Positions 31,218 to 40,144 of a stretch of 64,000 nt of DNA are shown here, piece by piece (within the stretch, counting starts at the first letter, position 1; the number at the start of each line of letters is the position of its first letter). The DNA is taken from positions 25,357 through 89,356 of the forward strand of contig JAGYJL010000004.1 of assembly GCA_018402015.1 (NCBI GenBank). The letters run 5' to 3'. Position numbers and translations under genes: made by a program. The stretch comes from Flavobacteriales bacterium (GTDB lineage: Bacteria; Bacteroidota; Bacteroidia; UBA10329). The notes below the pieces were generated by a model, which saw only the letters and a list, made by a program, of their open reading frames with translations, searched no databases and was not told where the DNA came from.

Positions 31218-32375
31218 ATGATATTCCTCATGACAAGATTATTACCAATTGTAATTGCGCTTTTTGTTTCGCTAAGTGCGCTAGCACAGGTTCCATCCCT
31301 TCCTGGAACAATAACACACGAAGGATCGCAAAGAGCTTATCGCTTATATGTTCCAACGGTTTATGATGGTTCCGAAGCTGTACCCTTGGTTCTCAATCTT
31401 CATGGTTATGGCTCTAATGCCTTTCAGCAAGAGTTGTATGGCGATTTTAGAAGGATTGCCGACACGGCCAACTTCATTATTGTACATCCTGAAGGAACGT
31501 TGGATCCAACGAACAGCCAGTATTGGAATTCTTTTGGTGCAATGGGCGGAGTGGATGATGTGGATTTTCTCTCTGCTTTGATCGATTCCATTTCTGATGA
31601 GTATAACATTGACGCTGAGCGTATCTATAGCACAGGCATGAGCAACGGTGGTTTTATGAGCTACAAATTGGCCTGCGAATTGGGCGATCGCATTGCAGCC
31701 ATTGCTTCGGTTACAGGAACAATGGTTCAGACTGAATTGAACGCGTGCAACCCTGCACATCCTACTCCGATTTTGCAAGTGCACGGCACAAACGATCCAA
31801 CCGTACTCTACAACGGGAACCCTGCGCAGCAGATGGTTGCAATTGAATCGGTAGTGGATTTTTGGGTTCAGTTTAACAATTGTAACTCTACGGCTGCAGT
31901 TACAAGCGTGCCTGATATTGACATGACAGATATGTGCACTGCTGAGCATTATGTGTACACAGGTGGAGATAACGGCACTTCGGTCGAGTTCTTCAAAATC
32001 ATTGGTGGCGCGCATACGTGGCCAGGTTCTCCGGCCATCATTGCTTTTGATGTTACGAATCAGGATTTTTCTGCTTCGCTGGAAATCTGGAGATTTTTCA
32101 GTCAGTACAATCTTACCGATGTAGTAAGTGTTGAAGACCAACAGACACAACAAGATTGGTTCACCGTGTTTCCAAATCCAAGTTCAGAAGATATTACCAT
32201 ACGCTTGAATCAGCCTATGGCAAGCACATACAAACTCGTAAATACAGTTGGACAATTGATTGATGAAGGAACAATTGTTGGCAGTTTACAACTGGATATT
32301 GCAAAGGCAGGTATTTATTTCCTCACGATTTCCTCAGAACTCGGAACGGTAACGGAAAAATTGATTCGGGAATGA
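31218..32375 (+). CDS. PHB depolymerase/feruloyl-esterase-like secreted hydrolase with T9SS type A sorting domain
   Basis: PLVLNLHGYGSNAFQQ, IYSTGMSNGGFMSYKLACE (GxSxGG), C-terminal FPNPSSEDITIRL...GIYFLTISSELGTVTEKLIRE. Start 31218 or 31230. Confidence 0.85.
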   Translation: MIFLMTRLLPIVIALFVSLSALAQVPSLPGTITHEGSQRAYRLYVPTVYDGSEAVPLVLNLHGYGSNAFQQELYGDFRRIADTANFIIVHPEGTLDPTNSQYWNSFGAMGGVDDVDFLSALIDSISDEYNIDAERIYSTGMSNGGFMSYKLACELGDRIAAIASVTGTMVQTELNACNPAHPTPILQVHGTNDPTVLYNGNPAQQMVAIESVVDFWVQFNNCNSTAAVTSVPDIDMTDMCTAEHYVYTGGDNGTSVEFFKIIGGAHTWPGSPAIIAFDVTNQDFSASLEIWRFFSQYNLTDVVSVEDQQTQQDWFTVFPNPSSEDITIRLNQPMASTYKLVNTVGQLIDEGTIVGSLQLDIAKAGIYFLTISSELGTVTEKLIRE

Positions 32376-32433
32376 CGATTATCACTTGCTCGAATCCGCT
32401 ACAAGCCTTACTTTCGCCTCAAATTCTAACAAG

Positions 32434-32598
32434 ATGAGTGTCGGTATCGTTGTAATTTTCGCATATATGCTAATGGGATTCTGGATGTTGGTTTTCCTCG
32501 GACTTTGGATTCCGTTGATGGCAACATTGCTTTTCATGGAGCGGTTCAGCCCAGAAATGGGAGAGAAGTTGGCTGCGTTTATCGCACCACGCGACTAA
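32434..32598 (+). CDS. Small hypothetical membrane protein (54 aa)
   Basis: MSVGIVVIFAYMLMGFWMLVFLGLWIPLMATLLFMERF...; TACTTTCG box at 32409 and terminator after the stop. Confidence 0.5.
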   Translation: MSVGIVVIFAYMLMGFWMLVFLGLWIPLMATLLFMERFSPEMGEKLAAFIAPRD

Positions 32599-32601
32599 GA
32601 C

Positions 32602-32940
32602 TTAAAGTAACGTTATAAAGTTTTCAGGAGGCCGTCCCAAGACGGCCTTTTTTTGTTTCACAACAATAGGTCGCTCAATCAATTTCGGGTATTTCACCAT
32701 TGCCGCGATCCACTCATCATCTGAAAGTTCTTTGCCCTTGAAGTGATCTTTGAAATCGGCCTCGCCACGTCTTAATAGATCGTAAGGTTTGATTCCCAGC
32801 AGGGCAATTAATTCCTTCAATTCCGCTTCTGAAGGAACGTCATTCAAGTATTCAATGATCTCTGGTTCAATTCCTGCAGTGCGTATCAATTCCAAAGTTT
32901 GTCTGGATTTTGTGCAACGAGGGTTGTGATAGATCTTCAT
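32602..32940 (-). CDS. ArsC/Spx-family arsenate reductase-like protein
   Basis: MKIYHNPRCTKSRQTLELI ... VLGRPPENFITLL. Confidence 0.93.
   Translation of the reverse strand: MKIYHNPRCTKSRQTLELIRTAGIEPEIIEYLNDVPSEAELKELIALLGIKPYDLLRRGEADFKDHFKGKELSDDEWIAAMVKYPKLIERPIVVKQKKAVLGRPPENFITLL
32629..32654 (+). terminator. Rho-independent terminator inside the 3' coding end of arsC-like gene
   Basis: AGGCCGTC-ccaa-GACGGCCT followed by T7 on the plus strand. Confidence 0.75.
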
Positions 32941-34040
32941 CCTTCTGATTTTTCTTCGTTTCCGAACTGCAACAAGTATCCTTTGATGAATTTATTCAGG
33001 TTACCATCCATTACGCCCTGAATATCGGAGGTCTCAATACCTGAACGCAGGTCTTTGACAAGTTTATACGGATGGAAAACGTAGTTCCTGATCTGCGCTC
33101 CGAACTCAACTTTCATTTTTGAGCCTTCCACTTCGGCTCTCTTCTCCAATCGTTTTCGTAGTTCAATGTCGTAAAGTTGCGACTTGAGCAATTTCAAAGC
33201 AGCCTCTCGGTTGGCCAACTGTGATCGGCTTTCGGTGTTTCGAATAATGATACCACTTGGATGATGCGTTACACGAACTCCGGTCTCAACCTTATTCACG
33301 TTCTGTCCACCTGCACCGCCCGATCGGAAAGTATCCCAAGTAATATCGGCCGGATTGATCTCGATATTGATGGAGTCATCGACTACCGGATAAACGAAAA
33401 CAGAAGCGAACGAAGTGTGTCGTCTGGCATTACTATCGAACGGAGAGATTCGAACCAATCTGTGAACACCGTTCTCGCCTTTCAGGTTTCCGTAAGCGTA
33501 TTCTCCTTCTATCTGTAAAGAGCACGAACGTATTCCTGCAATATCGTCTTCCTGAATGTCGTTTTCTGTGACTTTGAAACCGTTCTTTTCGGCCCACATG
33601 ATGTACATACGCATGAGCATTCCTGCCCAATCACAGCTTTCTGTACCACCTGCACCAGAGTTGATCTCTAGCACTGCGCTCAGCTCGTCTCCTTCATCTC
33701 CTAGCATATTTCTGAACTCAAGGTCTTCCAAAAGTTCTGTGAATAATGCTTGTTGTACGCTAACCTCTTCTTCCGATGCCTCGCCTTCTTTATTGAATTC
33801 GTAAAGTACCACTAGGTCTTCTAAAGCGGTTTCTGCTTTAGCATAGGCTTTTGTCCATTCCTTTTTGGCATTGGTTTTTTTCATTAATGCTTCGGCCCGT
33901 TGTGGTTCGTCCCAAAAACCAGGGGCAAGGGTGGTTTGCGTTTCCTCTTCGATCTCTCGCAGTTTGCGGTCAATTTCCAAATAGCCGCGTAGGTCGGAAA
34001 GACGTTTTTTCAGATCTGTAAGTTGATCGTTTGTGATCAT
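32937..34040 (-). CDS. prfB: Peptide chain release factor 2, single frame
   Basis: FRSGGAGGQNVNKVETGVRVTHHPSGI; SGAGGTESCDWAGMLMRMY; SDIQGVMDGNLNKFI. Confidence 0.96.
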   Translation of the reverse strand: MITNDQLTDLKKRLSDLRGYLEIDRKLREIEEETQTTLAPGFWDEPQRAEALMKKTNAKKEWTKAYAKAETALEDLVVLYEFNKEGEASEEEVSVQQALFTELLEDLEFRNMLGDEGDELSAVLEINSGAGGTESCDWAGMLMRMYIMWAEKNGFKVTENDIQEDDIAGIRSCSLQIEGEYAYGNLKGENGVHRLVRISPFDSNARRHTSFASVFVYPVVDDSINIEINPADITWDTFRSGGAGGQNVNKVETGVRVTHHPSGIIIRNTESRSQLANREAALKLLKSQLYDIELRKRLEKRAEVEGSKMKVEFGAQIRNYVFHPYKLVKDLRSGIETSDIQGVMDGNLNKFIKGYLLQFGNEEKSEG

Positions 34041-34074
34041 AGTATTTCAGTTTTGGGGAGCTTTTCCCGTGCCG

Positions 34075-34082
34075 CAAATGTA
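34075..34082 (-). promoter_or_regulatory. TACATTTG -7-like box upstream of prfB
   Basis: Minus strand TACATTTGCGGC, ~34 nt before the prfB ATG. Confidence 0.45.
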
Positions 34083-34105
34083 AGACAAGTGCTGTTGCTT
34101 GAAAG

Positions 34106-34561
34106 TCAGCTTTCGCGAAGCATTTCGTTGATCAAAGAACTTTCAAAACCACGTTGAGCGGCAAAACGATAAATGGCAGATCTGCGCTTCCAAGGGTTCT
34201 TTTCTTTCAGCTTAGACTTCTTTTCTTCAATTGTATCTCGAAGTACACTTAGATAGCGGTCTTCATCAATTTCCGTAAGTCCGAGTTTCACGCACTTCGC
34301 ACTAACTTGGTGTTGTTTCAATCCTTGAATGATCTTTACACGCCCCCATTTTTTGATGTTGAATTTGCCGCGCACGTAGGTTCGGGCAAAGCGCTCTTCG
34401 TTGAGGAAATTTTCTCGCATCAAATCTAGAATGAAGTCGTCTCTCCATTCCATCGGAATTTCCAAATCCCACATTTTCTGAACAACATCCTGATGGCTGC
34501 GTTCCTGATAGGCGCAATACTTCTTCAGTTTTTCCAATGCCTCTTTTGGGCCTCCATCCAT
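34106..34561 (-). CDS. recX: Regulatory protein RecX
   Basis: LNEERFARTYVRGKFNIKKWGRVKIIQGLKQHQVS. Confidence 0.9.
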   Translation of the reverse strand: MDGGPKEALEKLKKYCAYQERSHQDVVQKMWDLEIPMEWRDDFILDLMRENFLNEERFARTYVRGKFNIKKWGRVKIIQGLKQHQVSAKCVKLGLTEIDEDRYLSVLRDTIEEKKSKLKEKNPWKRRSAIYRFAAQRGFESSLINEMLRES

Positions 34562-34618
34562 GCTTGAAAATTAACGATATGCGAAACAAAAAGCGGCATA
34601 GCTTTGCTGCCTATATCC

Positions 34619-35899
34619 ATGGAAAATAAACGCGCGCTAGCCCTTCTGTTCACATCCCATGTGGTTTCGAGTTTCGCGCAGGGCATTACCATGCTTTCCA
34701 TTCCATGGTATTTCGCTTCCATTGTCAACGAATCGGTGGTGTTCGGAAAAGTACTTGCCGTTGCCACATTCATCAGCATTTTTTGGAGCCTTTTTGCAGG
34801 AACACTCATCGACCGTTATCCACGAAAGAACATTTTCTGGATTGCATCTGTGGTTGGTTTTGTGGTGCTTGGAGCAGCTGGTATCTACGGAGAAGTGTAT
34901 CAGGAATCTCCCATTTGGTTGGTGGCCGCCATCTTCGTTTTCACCTTTTTCGGCTTCAATATCCATTACCCTAATCTCTACGCGTTTGCGCAGCAGCTGG
35001 CAGCCCGTGGCGATTACGGTCGGGTCAATTCGTTGATAGAAGTTTTAGGACAAAGCACGAATGTGCTTTCTGGGGCATTCGGAGCGGTTCTGCTTTCTGG
35101 AACAACGAGTGGTGCGATCGATCTGATGGGAGTTCAAATTTCTTTTCCGTTTGAGATTGAACGCTGGAGGATTTGGGAAATATTTCTGCTTGATGCAAGT
35201 ACGTACGCTTTGGCTGCGTGCATCATTCCGTTCATTAAATATGTTGATGCCAATCCGCTCCCTATCGATCTTGACCGAATTGCAGAACGGTTTAAGCGCG
35301 GATGGAGGTTTCTAATGATGAACAAGGAATTGCTCGTTTTCGGACTGGCGTCCTATTCCATCTTCGTTGTGCTTTTGGTAGAAGTCCAATTCTTGCTACC
35401 CATTTTTGTGGATAACCAACTGGAAGCAGGTGCAGATGTGTACGCAAGTAGCGAGGTTTATTTCGCGTTGGGAAGTCTGGCTGCTGGATTCCTCATTATG
35501 AAGCTGACCCGCAATCTGGCCCCTTCGAAAACCATTGTACTGCTCATGCTTATAGCTGGAACTTCATTTACAGTTATAGCATTTACCAAAAGCATTATAG
35601 GATTTTACCTCTTCTCCATTCTTATTGGTTTTACCAATGCAGGAACGAGAATCACGCGTGTTACCTTTCTGTTCAATCACGTGCCGAACAACATTATTGG
35701 CCGTGCCAACAGCATTTTTTACATCTACAACATTGCTAGTCGAGGTGTGCTCATCACCATTTTCTCGATGCCTTTCTTTTCGGCATCAAACAATATCATT
35801 TACAGCTATATGATCTGTGGCGGATTTATCCTTGTATCTGTAATTCCGCTGTTTCTTGCCTTGCCGAGATTGCAGACGATGAAAGTTCGCACCGAGTGA
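34619..35899 (+). CDS. MFS transporter
   Basis: Multi-TM; FAGTLIDRYPRKNIFWIASVVGF loop motif. Confidence 0.85.
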   Translation: MENKRALALLFTSHVVSSFAQGITMLSIPWYFASIVNESVVFGKVLAVATFISIFWSLFAGTLIDRYPRKNIFWIASVVGFVVLGAAGIYGEVYQESPIWLVAAIFVFTFFGFNIHYPNLYAFAQQLAARGDYGRVNSLIEVLGQSTNVLSGAFGAVLLSGTTSGAIDLMGVQISFPFEIERWRIWEIFLLDASTYALAACIIPFIKYVDANPLPIDLDRIAERFKRGWRFLMMNKELLVFGLASYSIFVVLLVEVQFLLPIFVDNQLEAGADVYASSEVYFALGSLAAGFLIMKLTRNLAPSKTIVLLMLIAGTSFTVIAFTKSIIGFYLFSILIGFTNAGTRITRVTFLFNHVPNNIIGRANSIFYIYNIASRGVLITIFSMPFFSASNNIIYSYMICGGFILVSVIPLFLALPRLQTMKVRTE

Positions 35900-36823
35900 T
35901 CACTTCAGCCAAACAATCTTGCTGAAGATCCATGCAGGATGCTTTGGAGGAATGGTGGAAGTTTGAAATTGAAGGTTTTCAAGAATCGATTTCAGCTCAT
36001 TGCTCTTTTCCTCGTTCATGGCATTGGTTGCAAGGTCGTAAATCGTTGTGTTGCGCCACTCGGTATGGCCGCTTACATCCAATTTGAATTCAATTTCCAT
36101 CCTGAACTTTGCTTCATTCGGAATTGTTTTTTCAATTTTCAGTAAGGCGGAAACGGCATCTATCAAACTTCCACCGGACTTTGTTTGAGGAAAAGACTGA
36201 GGAAAGTATTCTTCAGAAGAATATTCTACTCGGTAAGGCGCATTTGGCAGCGAGTAGTAATTCTGATGAAAGTGATTGGCTCCATCTCCTGTGTAAATGT
36301 GAAACAGTTGATTCAGGTCGAAAACGGCCAATGTCGGCTTATCGAACGAGAGATACAGTCTGTCTTCCGTAATGTAGAACGGATGAGTAGCCATTTGGTG
36401 GTAGATGCTATCGTTCCGCAGCCAACCGCTTGTTGGAAGACGGTCTCTGCTTTTTGCAGAAACCAGTTCGTAATGAACAAGTCGCTCTAACTGAGCCGTG
36501 TCAAACTTCTTTCCGTTCCTGTACATACTCAATAGGCTATGATCCAATGGTTCCTTGTCTTTTTCAGAAACTAGGTGAGCAATGGTTTGGCCGTTATTGC
36601 TTAATGCCACCCAACCATTGAGGAATTCCTCAAGTTGATAAACGGTATCGCCATCCTGTTTATGAATGACGTAGGTAATACCTTCTGAATTGTCTAGATC
36701 GTGCGAGAACGTAAGTGAGATCAGCTTGTAAGTTCCGACCTCATTCATCAATTCGTACGACACACTTTTGTGCTGAGCTTTGGATAGAAAAGGTATCAGA
36801 ATGAGAACAAGAACAAGTCGCAT
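35900..36823 (-). CDS. Hypothetical secreted protein
   Basis: Signal peptide MRLVLVLILIPFLSKAQ; long clean ORF. Confidence 0.65.
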   Translation of the reverse strand: MRLVLVLILIPFLSKAQHKSVSYELMNEVGTYKLISLTFSHDLDNSEGITYVIHKQDGDTVYQLEEFLNGWVALSNNGQTIAHLVSEKDKEPLDHSLLSMYRNGKKFDTAQLERLVHYELVSAKSRDRLPTSGWLRNDSIYHQMATHPFYITEDRLYLSFDKPTLAVFDLNQLFHIYTGDGANHFHQNYYSLPNAPYRVEYSSEEYFPQSFPQTKSGGSLIDAVSALLKIEKTIPNEAKFRMEIEFKLDVSGHTEWRNTTIYDLATNAMNEEKSNELKSILENLQFQTSTIPPKHPAWIFSKIVWLK

Positions 36824-36862
36824 TTGAATTGATTTTGAACTCAGCATGACAAAAATTATACC

Positions 36863-38041
36863 CTATGTGAAGGCGTTGAACCCGGTCACATCCATTCCAG
36901 TAATGAGCAAATGGATGTCGTGCGTGCCTTCGTAGGTCACAACGCTTTCCAAATTCATCATGTGGCGCATGATCGGATATTCGCCTGTAATGCCCATTCC
37001 GCCAAGCATTTGGCGTGCTTCACGAGCAGTTCGCAGAGCAATTTCAACGTTGTTCCTTTTAGCCATGGAAATCTGCTGCGGAGAAGCGCGATGGTCGTTT
37101 TTCAAAACTCCTAAACGCCAAACCAACAACTGAGCCTTGGTGATCTCGGTGATCATTTCGGCCAATTTCTTCTGTTGGAGCTGGAAACTTCCGATCGGTT
37201 TTCCGAACTGGATACGTTCTTTGGAATAACGCAAAGCGGTATCGTAGCAATCGAGTGCCGAACCCAATGCGCCCCAAGCAATGCCGTAGCGAGCAGAGTT
37301 CAAACAGCTCAACGGCCCTTTCAGTCCGCGGATATCTGGGAAAAGATTTTCCTTCGGAACCTTCACATTATCGAACACCAACTCGCCAGTGGCTGACGCA
37401 CGCAAACTCCACTTTCCGTGGGTGGTTGGCGTGGTGAACCCTTCCATTCCACGTTCTACTACAAGACCGCGGATGGTTCCTTCTTCATCCTTTGCCCAAA
37501 CAACTGCAATGTCTGCAAACGGGGCATTACTGATCCACATTTTGGCTCCGTTAAGAATAACGTGGTCGCCAGCATCTTTAAAGTTGGTAACCATTCCGTT
37601 TGGGTTAGAACCGTGGTCTGGTTCGGTAAGCCCGAAGCAACCCAACAATTCTCCGGTGGCCAAACGTGGCAGCCATTTCTGCTTCTGAGCTTCTGTTGCA
37701 TAGCTCCAAATTGGAAACATGACCAATGAACTTTGAACAGATGCCGTGCTTCGTAGTCCGCTATCGCAACGCTCCAATTCCTGCATAATGATACCGTAGG
37801 ATATTTGGTCCAAGCCTGGTCCACCGTACTCTTGAGGGATATAAGGTCCGAATGCCCCTATCTCGCCTAAACCAGGAAGCAAGTGGCGCGGGAACTCGGC
37901 TTTTTGAGCGTATTCTTCAATGATCGGTGATACGTTCTGCTTTACCCAACTTCTAACGGTCTCTCTAATGAGTTTATGTTCTTCGGTAAGGAGTTCGTCA
38001 ATGAGGTAGTAATCGTGTCCTTGATATCTATCGTCAGCCAT
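36863..38041 (-). CDS. Acyl-CoA dehydrogenase (glutaryl-CoA dehydrogenase-like)
   Basis: CFGLTEPDHGSNPNGMVT, LNGAKMWISNAPFADIAVVWAKDEEG, QMLGGMGITGEYPIMRHMMNLESVVTYEGTHDIH. Confidence 0.93.
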   Translation of the reverse strand: MADDRYQGHDYYLIDELLTEEHKLIRETVRSWVKQNVSPIIEEYAQKAEFPRHLLPGLGEIGAFGPYIPQEYGGPGLDQISYGIIMQELERCDSGLRSTASVQSSLVMFPIWSYATEAQKQKWLPRLATGELLGCFGLTEPDHGSNPNGMVTNFKDAGDHVILNGAKMWISNAPFADIAVVWAKDEEGTIRGLVVERGMEGFTTPTTHGKWSLRASATGELVFDNVKVPKENLFPDIRGLKGPLSCLNSARYGIAWGALGSALDCYDTALRYSKERIQFGKPIGSFQLQQKKLAEMITEITKAQLLVWRLGVLKNDHRASPQQISMAKRNNVEIALRTAREARQMLGGMGITGEYPIMRHMMNLESVVTYEGTHDIHLLITGMDVTGFNAFT

Positions 38042-38059
38042 GTTTATTGCTTTGGTGGG

Positions 38060-38067
38060 CAAATGTA
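38060..38067 (-). promoter_or_regulatory. TACATTTG -7-like box upstream of acyl-CoA dehydrogenase
   Basis: Minus strand TACATTTGCCCACC just before the MADDRYQG start. Confidence 0.45.
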
Positions 38068-38217
38068 GAAAAAGCCTATGTTGGAAATTGTCTTAATTCA
38101 GGCAACCCGAACGTAGATTAATGGTCTATTGTTCGAACCTTTTTGAACATTGTCCGTAAGGCGATGTTTTGTCAGTCATCCAATTCTAATTTCGTAAAAC
38201 CATTTAAAACAAATTAT

Positions 38218-39042
38218 ATGAAGAAGAAGTTTACCATCGCCTTATCGTTGCTATTGATGACCGGAATGGTCTATGATTACAATATGCGAACGGTTCAATC
38301 GAGTAGTTCAGGTGCTCCAAACGGTTATACTGGAGATCCTGCTGTTAACAATGGAGCTACATGTGGTTCTGGAGGCGGATGCCACGGAAGTCAGCCAGGT
38401 ACCCCATCTGGAAACGAGTCTTCTATGATAACCTCCAATATTCCTCAAGCAGGATACGTTGCCGGACAGACCTATGATATGACTGTTTCTGTATCTGGTG
38501 GTGGTAATAAATTTGGGTTTTCGCTTTCTGCTCAAGGAAACGCGGGTTCGCTTATCGCTTCCTCTTCTACGCAGCTCAATGGAAGCGGTAACTTCGTTAC
38601 GCACACCTTTAGTTCAAATACGGGTTCTGGTGGCCGATCTTGGAATTTCCAATGGACCGCTCCTACCGCTGGTACAGGTGATGTAACGTTCTACGCCACA
38701 ACCTTATATGCTTTCAATGGCGGTGATGGTGGCGATGTTGCTGTTCCAGTGAGTATAACAGTTTCTGAAGCTACTGGTGTAGGTATAAGCGAAGCAGCAT
38801 TGGAAGCACTTTCTGTTTACCCGAATCCGGTAATTGATGAGATTCATGTTGCAGCCAAGGATGTAGATGAGGAGATATTGTTCACATTGTACAGCATGGA
38901 TGGCAAAAAAGTGTTGGAAGAGAAGCACGATGGAGGTGATATCACCATTGATCTTTCAAGCAAAAGCCTTACTACTGGCGTTTACTTCCTTCAGATGGAG
39001 GCTGTTGGTAGTAGCACCATCAAAAAGTTGTTGGTTAAATAA
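38218..39042 (+). CDS. Choice-of-anchor-V-like protein with T9SS type A sorting domain
   Basis: SSSGAPNGYTGDPAVNNGATCGSGGGCHGSQ and YNMTV-like/KFGFSLSAQ region; C-terminal VYPNPVIDEIHVAAKD...GVYFLQMEAVGSSTIKKLLVK. Confidence 0.75.
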   Translation: MKKKFTIALSLLLMTGMVYDYNMRTVQSSSSGAPNGYTGDPAVNNGATCGSGGGCHGSQPGTPSGNESSMITSNIPQAGYVAGQTYDMTVSVSGGGNKFGFSLSAQGNAGSLIASSSTQLNGSGNFVTHTFSSNTGSGGRSWNFQWTAPTAGTGDVTFYATTLYAFNGGDGGDVAVPVSITVSEATGVGISEAALEALSVYPNPVIDEIHVAAKDVDEEILFTLYSMDGKKVLEEKHDGGDITIDLSSKSLTTGVYFLQMEAVGSSTIKKLLVK

Positions 39043-39066
39043 TCTGATAACAATTGCAATACAAGG

Positions 39067-39096
39067 AAGGTGCTTAACGGCACCTTTTTTGTTTTT
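39067..39096 (+). terminator. Rho-independent terminator
   Basis: AAGGTGC-ttaacg-GCACCTT then T-rich run. Confidence 0.75.
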
Positions 39097-39103
39097 TAGC
39101 GGT

Positions 39104-39700
39104 ATGTATCAGATGGTCGTTACTCGATTATTTCTTAGACAGATCTTTTCCATCATCCTAGGGATAGCGGTGATGTTTTTCGGTTCTACCACTGCATTTA
39201 CGCAAACCGTTTATGTAAGTGATACAAGCTCGGTGGGATTCAATTCTACCACGCCTATCGAATTCATTTCCGCTATAAATCATGCATCTACAGCCATGAT
39301 TGAGATGGCAGCACGCACGGTTAAGGTGCAAGTGCCGGTTTCAGCATTTCAGTTTGAGAATAAACTGATGCAGGAACATTTTGTAGAGGGTTATTTGGAG
39401 CCGAAGAAGTTCCCTTATGCCACCTTCCGAGGTAAACTCTCCGATTCGTTAGATTTTTCTGTGGACACGATATATATTGTGGAGGCTACCGGAATGATGA
39501 ACGTGCATGGTATTGATCGCGTGCATTCTTTTAAGGGATTGATGATCTGTAAAGACAGCGTTGTTGATCTTACCACAGACTTTAGCCTGCTTCTTTCAGA
39601 TTACGGTATAAAGGTTCCTGGACCCGTGTTTGAGAACATTGCCAAGGAGGTTGGCGTGGAAGTTTATTTCCGTTTGATCCCCTTTAAGAAGGAGGATTGA
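39104..39700 (+). CDS. YceI-like secreted protein
   Basis: Signal peptide then VYVSDTSSVGFNSTTPIEFISAINHASTAMI...FENKLMQEHFVEGYLEPKKFPYATFRGKL. Confidence 0.75.
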   Translation: MYQMVVTRLFLRQIFSIILGIAVMFFGSTTAFTQTVYVSDTSSVGFNSTTPIEFISAINHASTAMIEMAARTVKVQVPVSAFQFENKLMQEHFVEGYLEPKKFPYATFRGKLSDSLDFSVDTIYIVEATGMMNVHGIDRVHSFKGLMICKDSVVDLTTDFSLLLSDYGIKVPGPVFENIAKEVGVEVYFRLIPFKKED

Positions 39701-40144
39701 TCACTGCGCATTTACCGTAACCGTGCTGGAGCTAACACGGTTGCTCTCGTTGCCAGCTCTGTCTACAACCCAAATGGTGTACGTAACCGATTCGCTTGCA
39801 TTGCCATTAACAATAGCGGTATTTGGAAGCGTAACGTTAAGGTTGCCTTGTATAGAGATGTTGGCATTATCTGGCGCTAGTTGTTGAATGCGGAAACCAT
39901 AGGCCACCTGATTTCTCGAATCTTGGATGTACAGGTTATCGTTATCCGTATTGTTCTGCCCGAGGTCGCCATCTCCATCTAAATAAGAAATGGTGAATAC
40001 CAGCGAATCCTGATACTCGGTAACCACATTGGGAACCACACTTACGAACGAAATTTCAGGCACTTCGCTTATCTCGGTAGTCTCGTTGCAAGAAGATAAG
40101 CCGAATGCGGTGGCCGTAAATAGAAGAAGCAACAATTGTTTCAT
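39701..40144 (-). CDS. Hypothetical lipoprotein, last gene of DUF1501-like operon
   Basis: MKQLLLLLFTATAFGLSSCNE lipobox; ATGA overlap with 40141-41127. Confidence 0.7.
   Translation of the reverse strand: MKQLLLLLFTATAFGLSSCNETTEISEVPEISFVSVVPNVVTEYQDSLVFTISYLDGDGDLGQNNTDNDNLYIQDSRNQVAYGFRIQQLAPDNANISIQGNLNVTLPNTAIVNGNASESVTYTIWVVDRAGNESNRVSSSTVTVNAQ

Noticed and set aside
31344-32153. 269-aa ORF antisense to the esterase gene
   Set aside because: Shadow ORF of a gene with signal peptide, catalytic motif and sorting domain.
38110-38145. TGTTC...GAACA inverted repeat in the acyl-CoA dehydrogenase / anchor-V intergenic region
   Set aside because: Only a 5-bp stem with a 10-nt loop; too weak to call.
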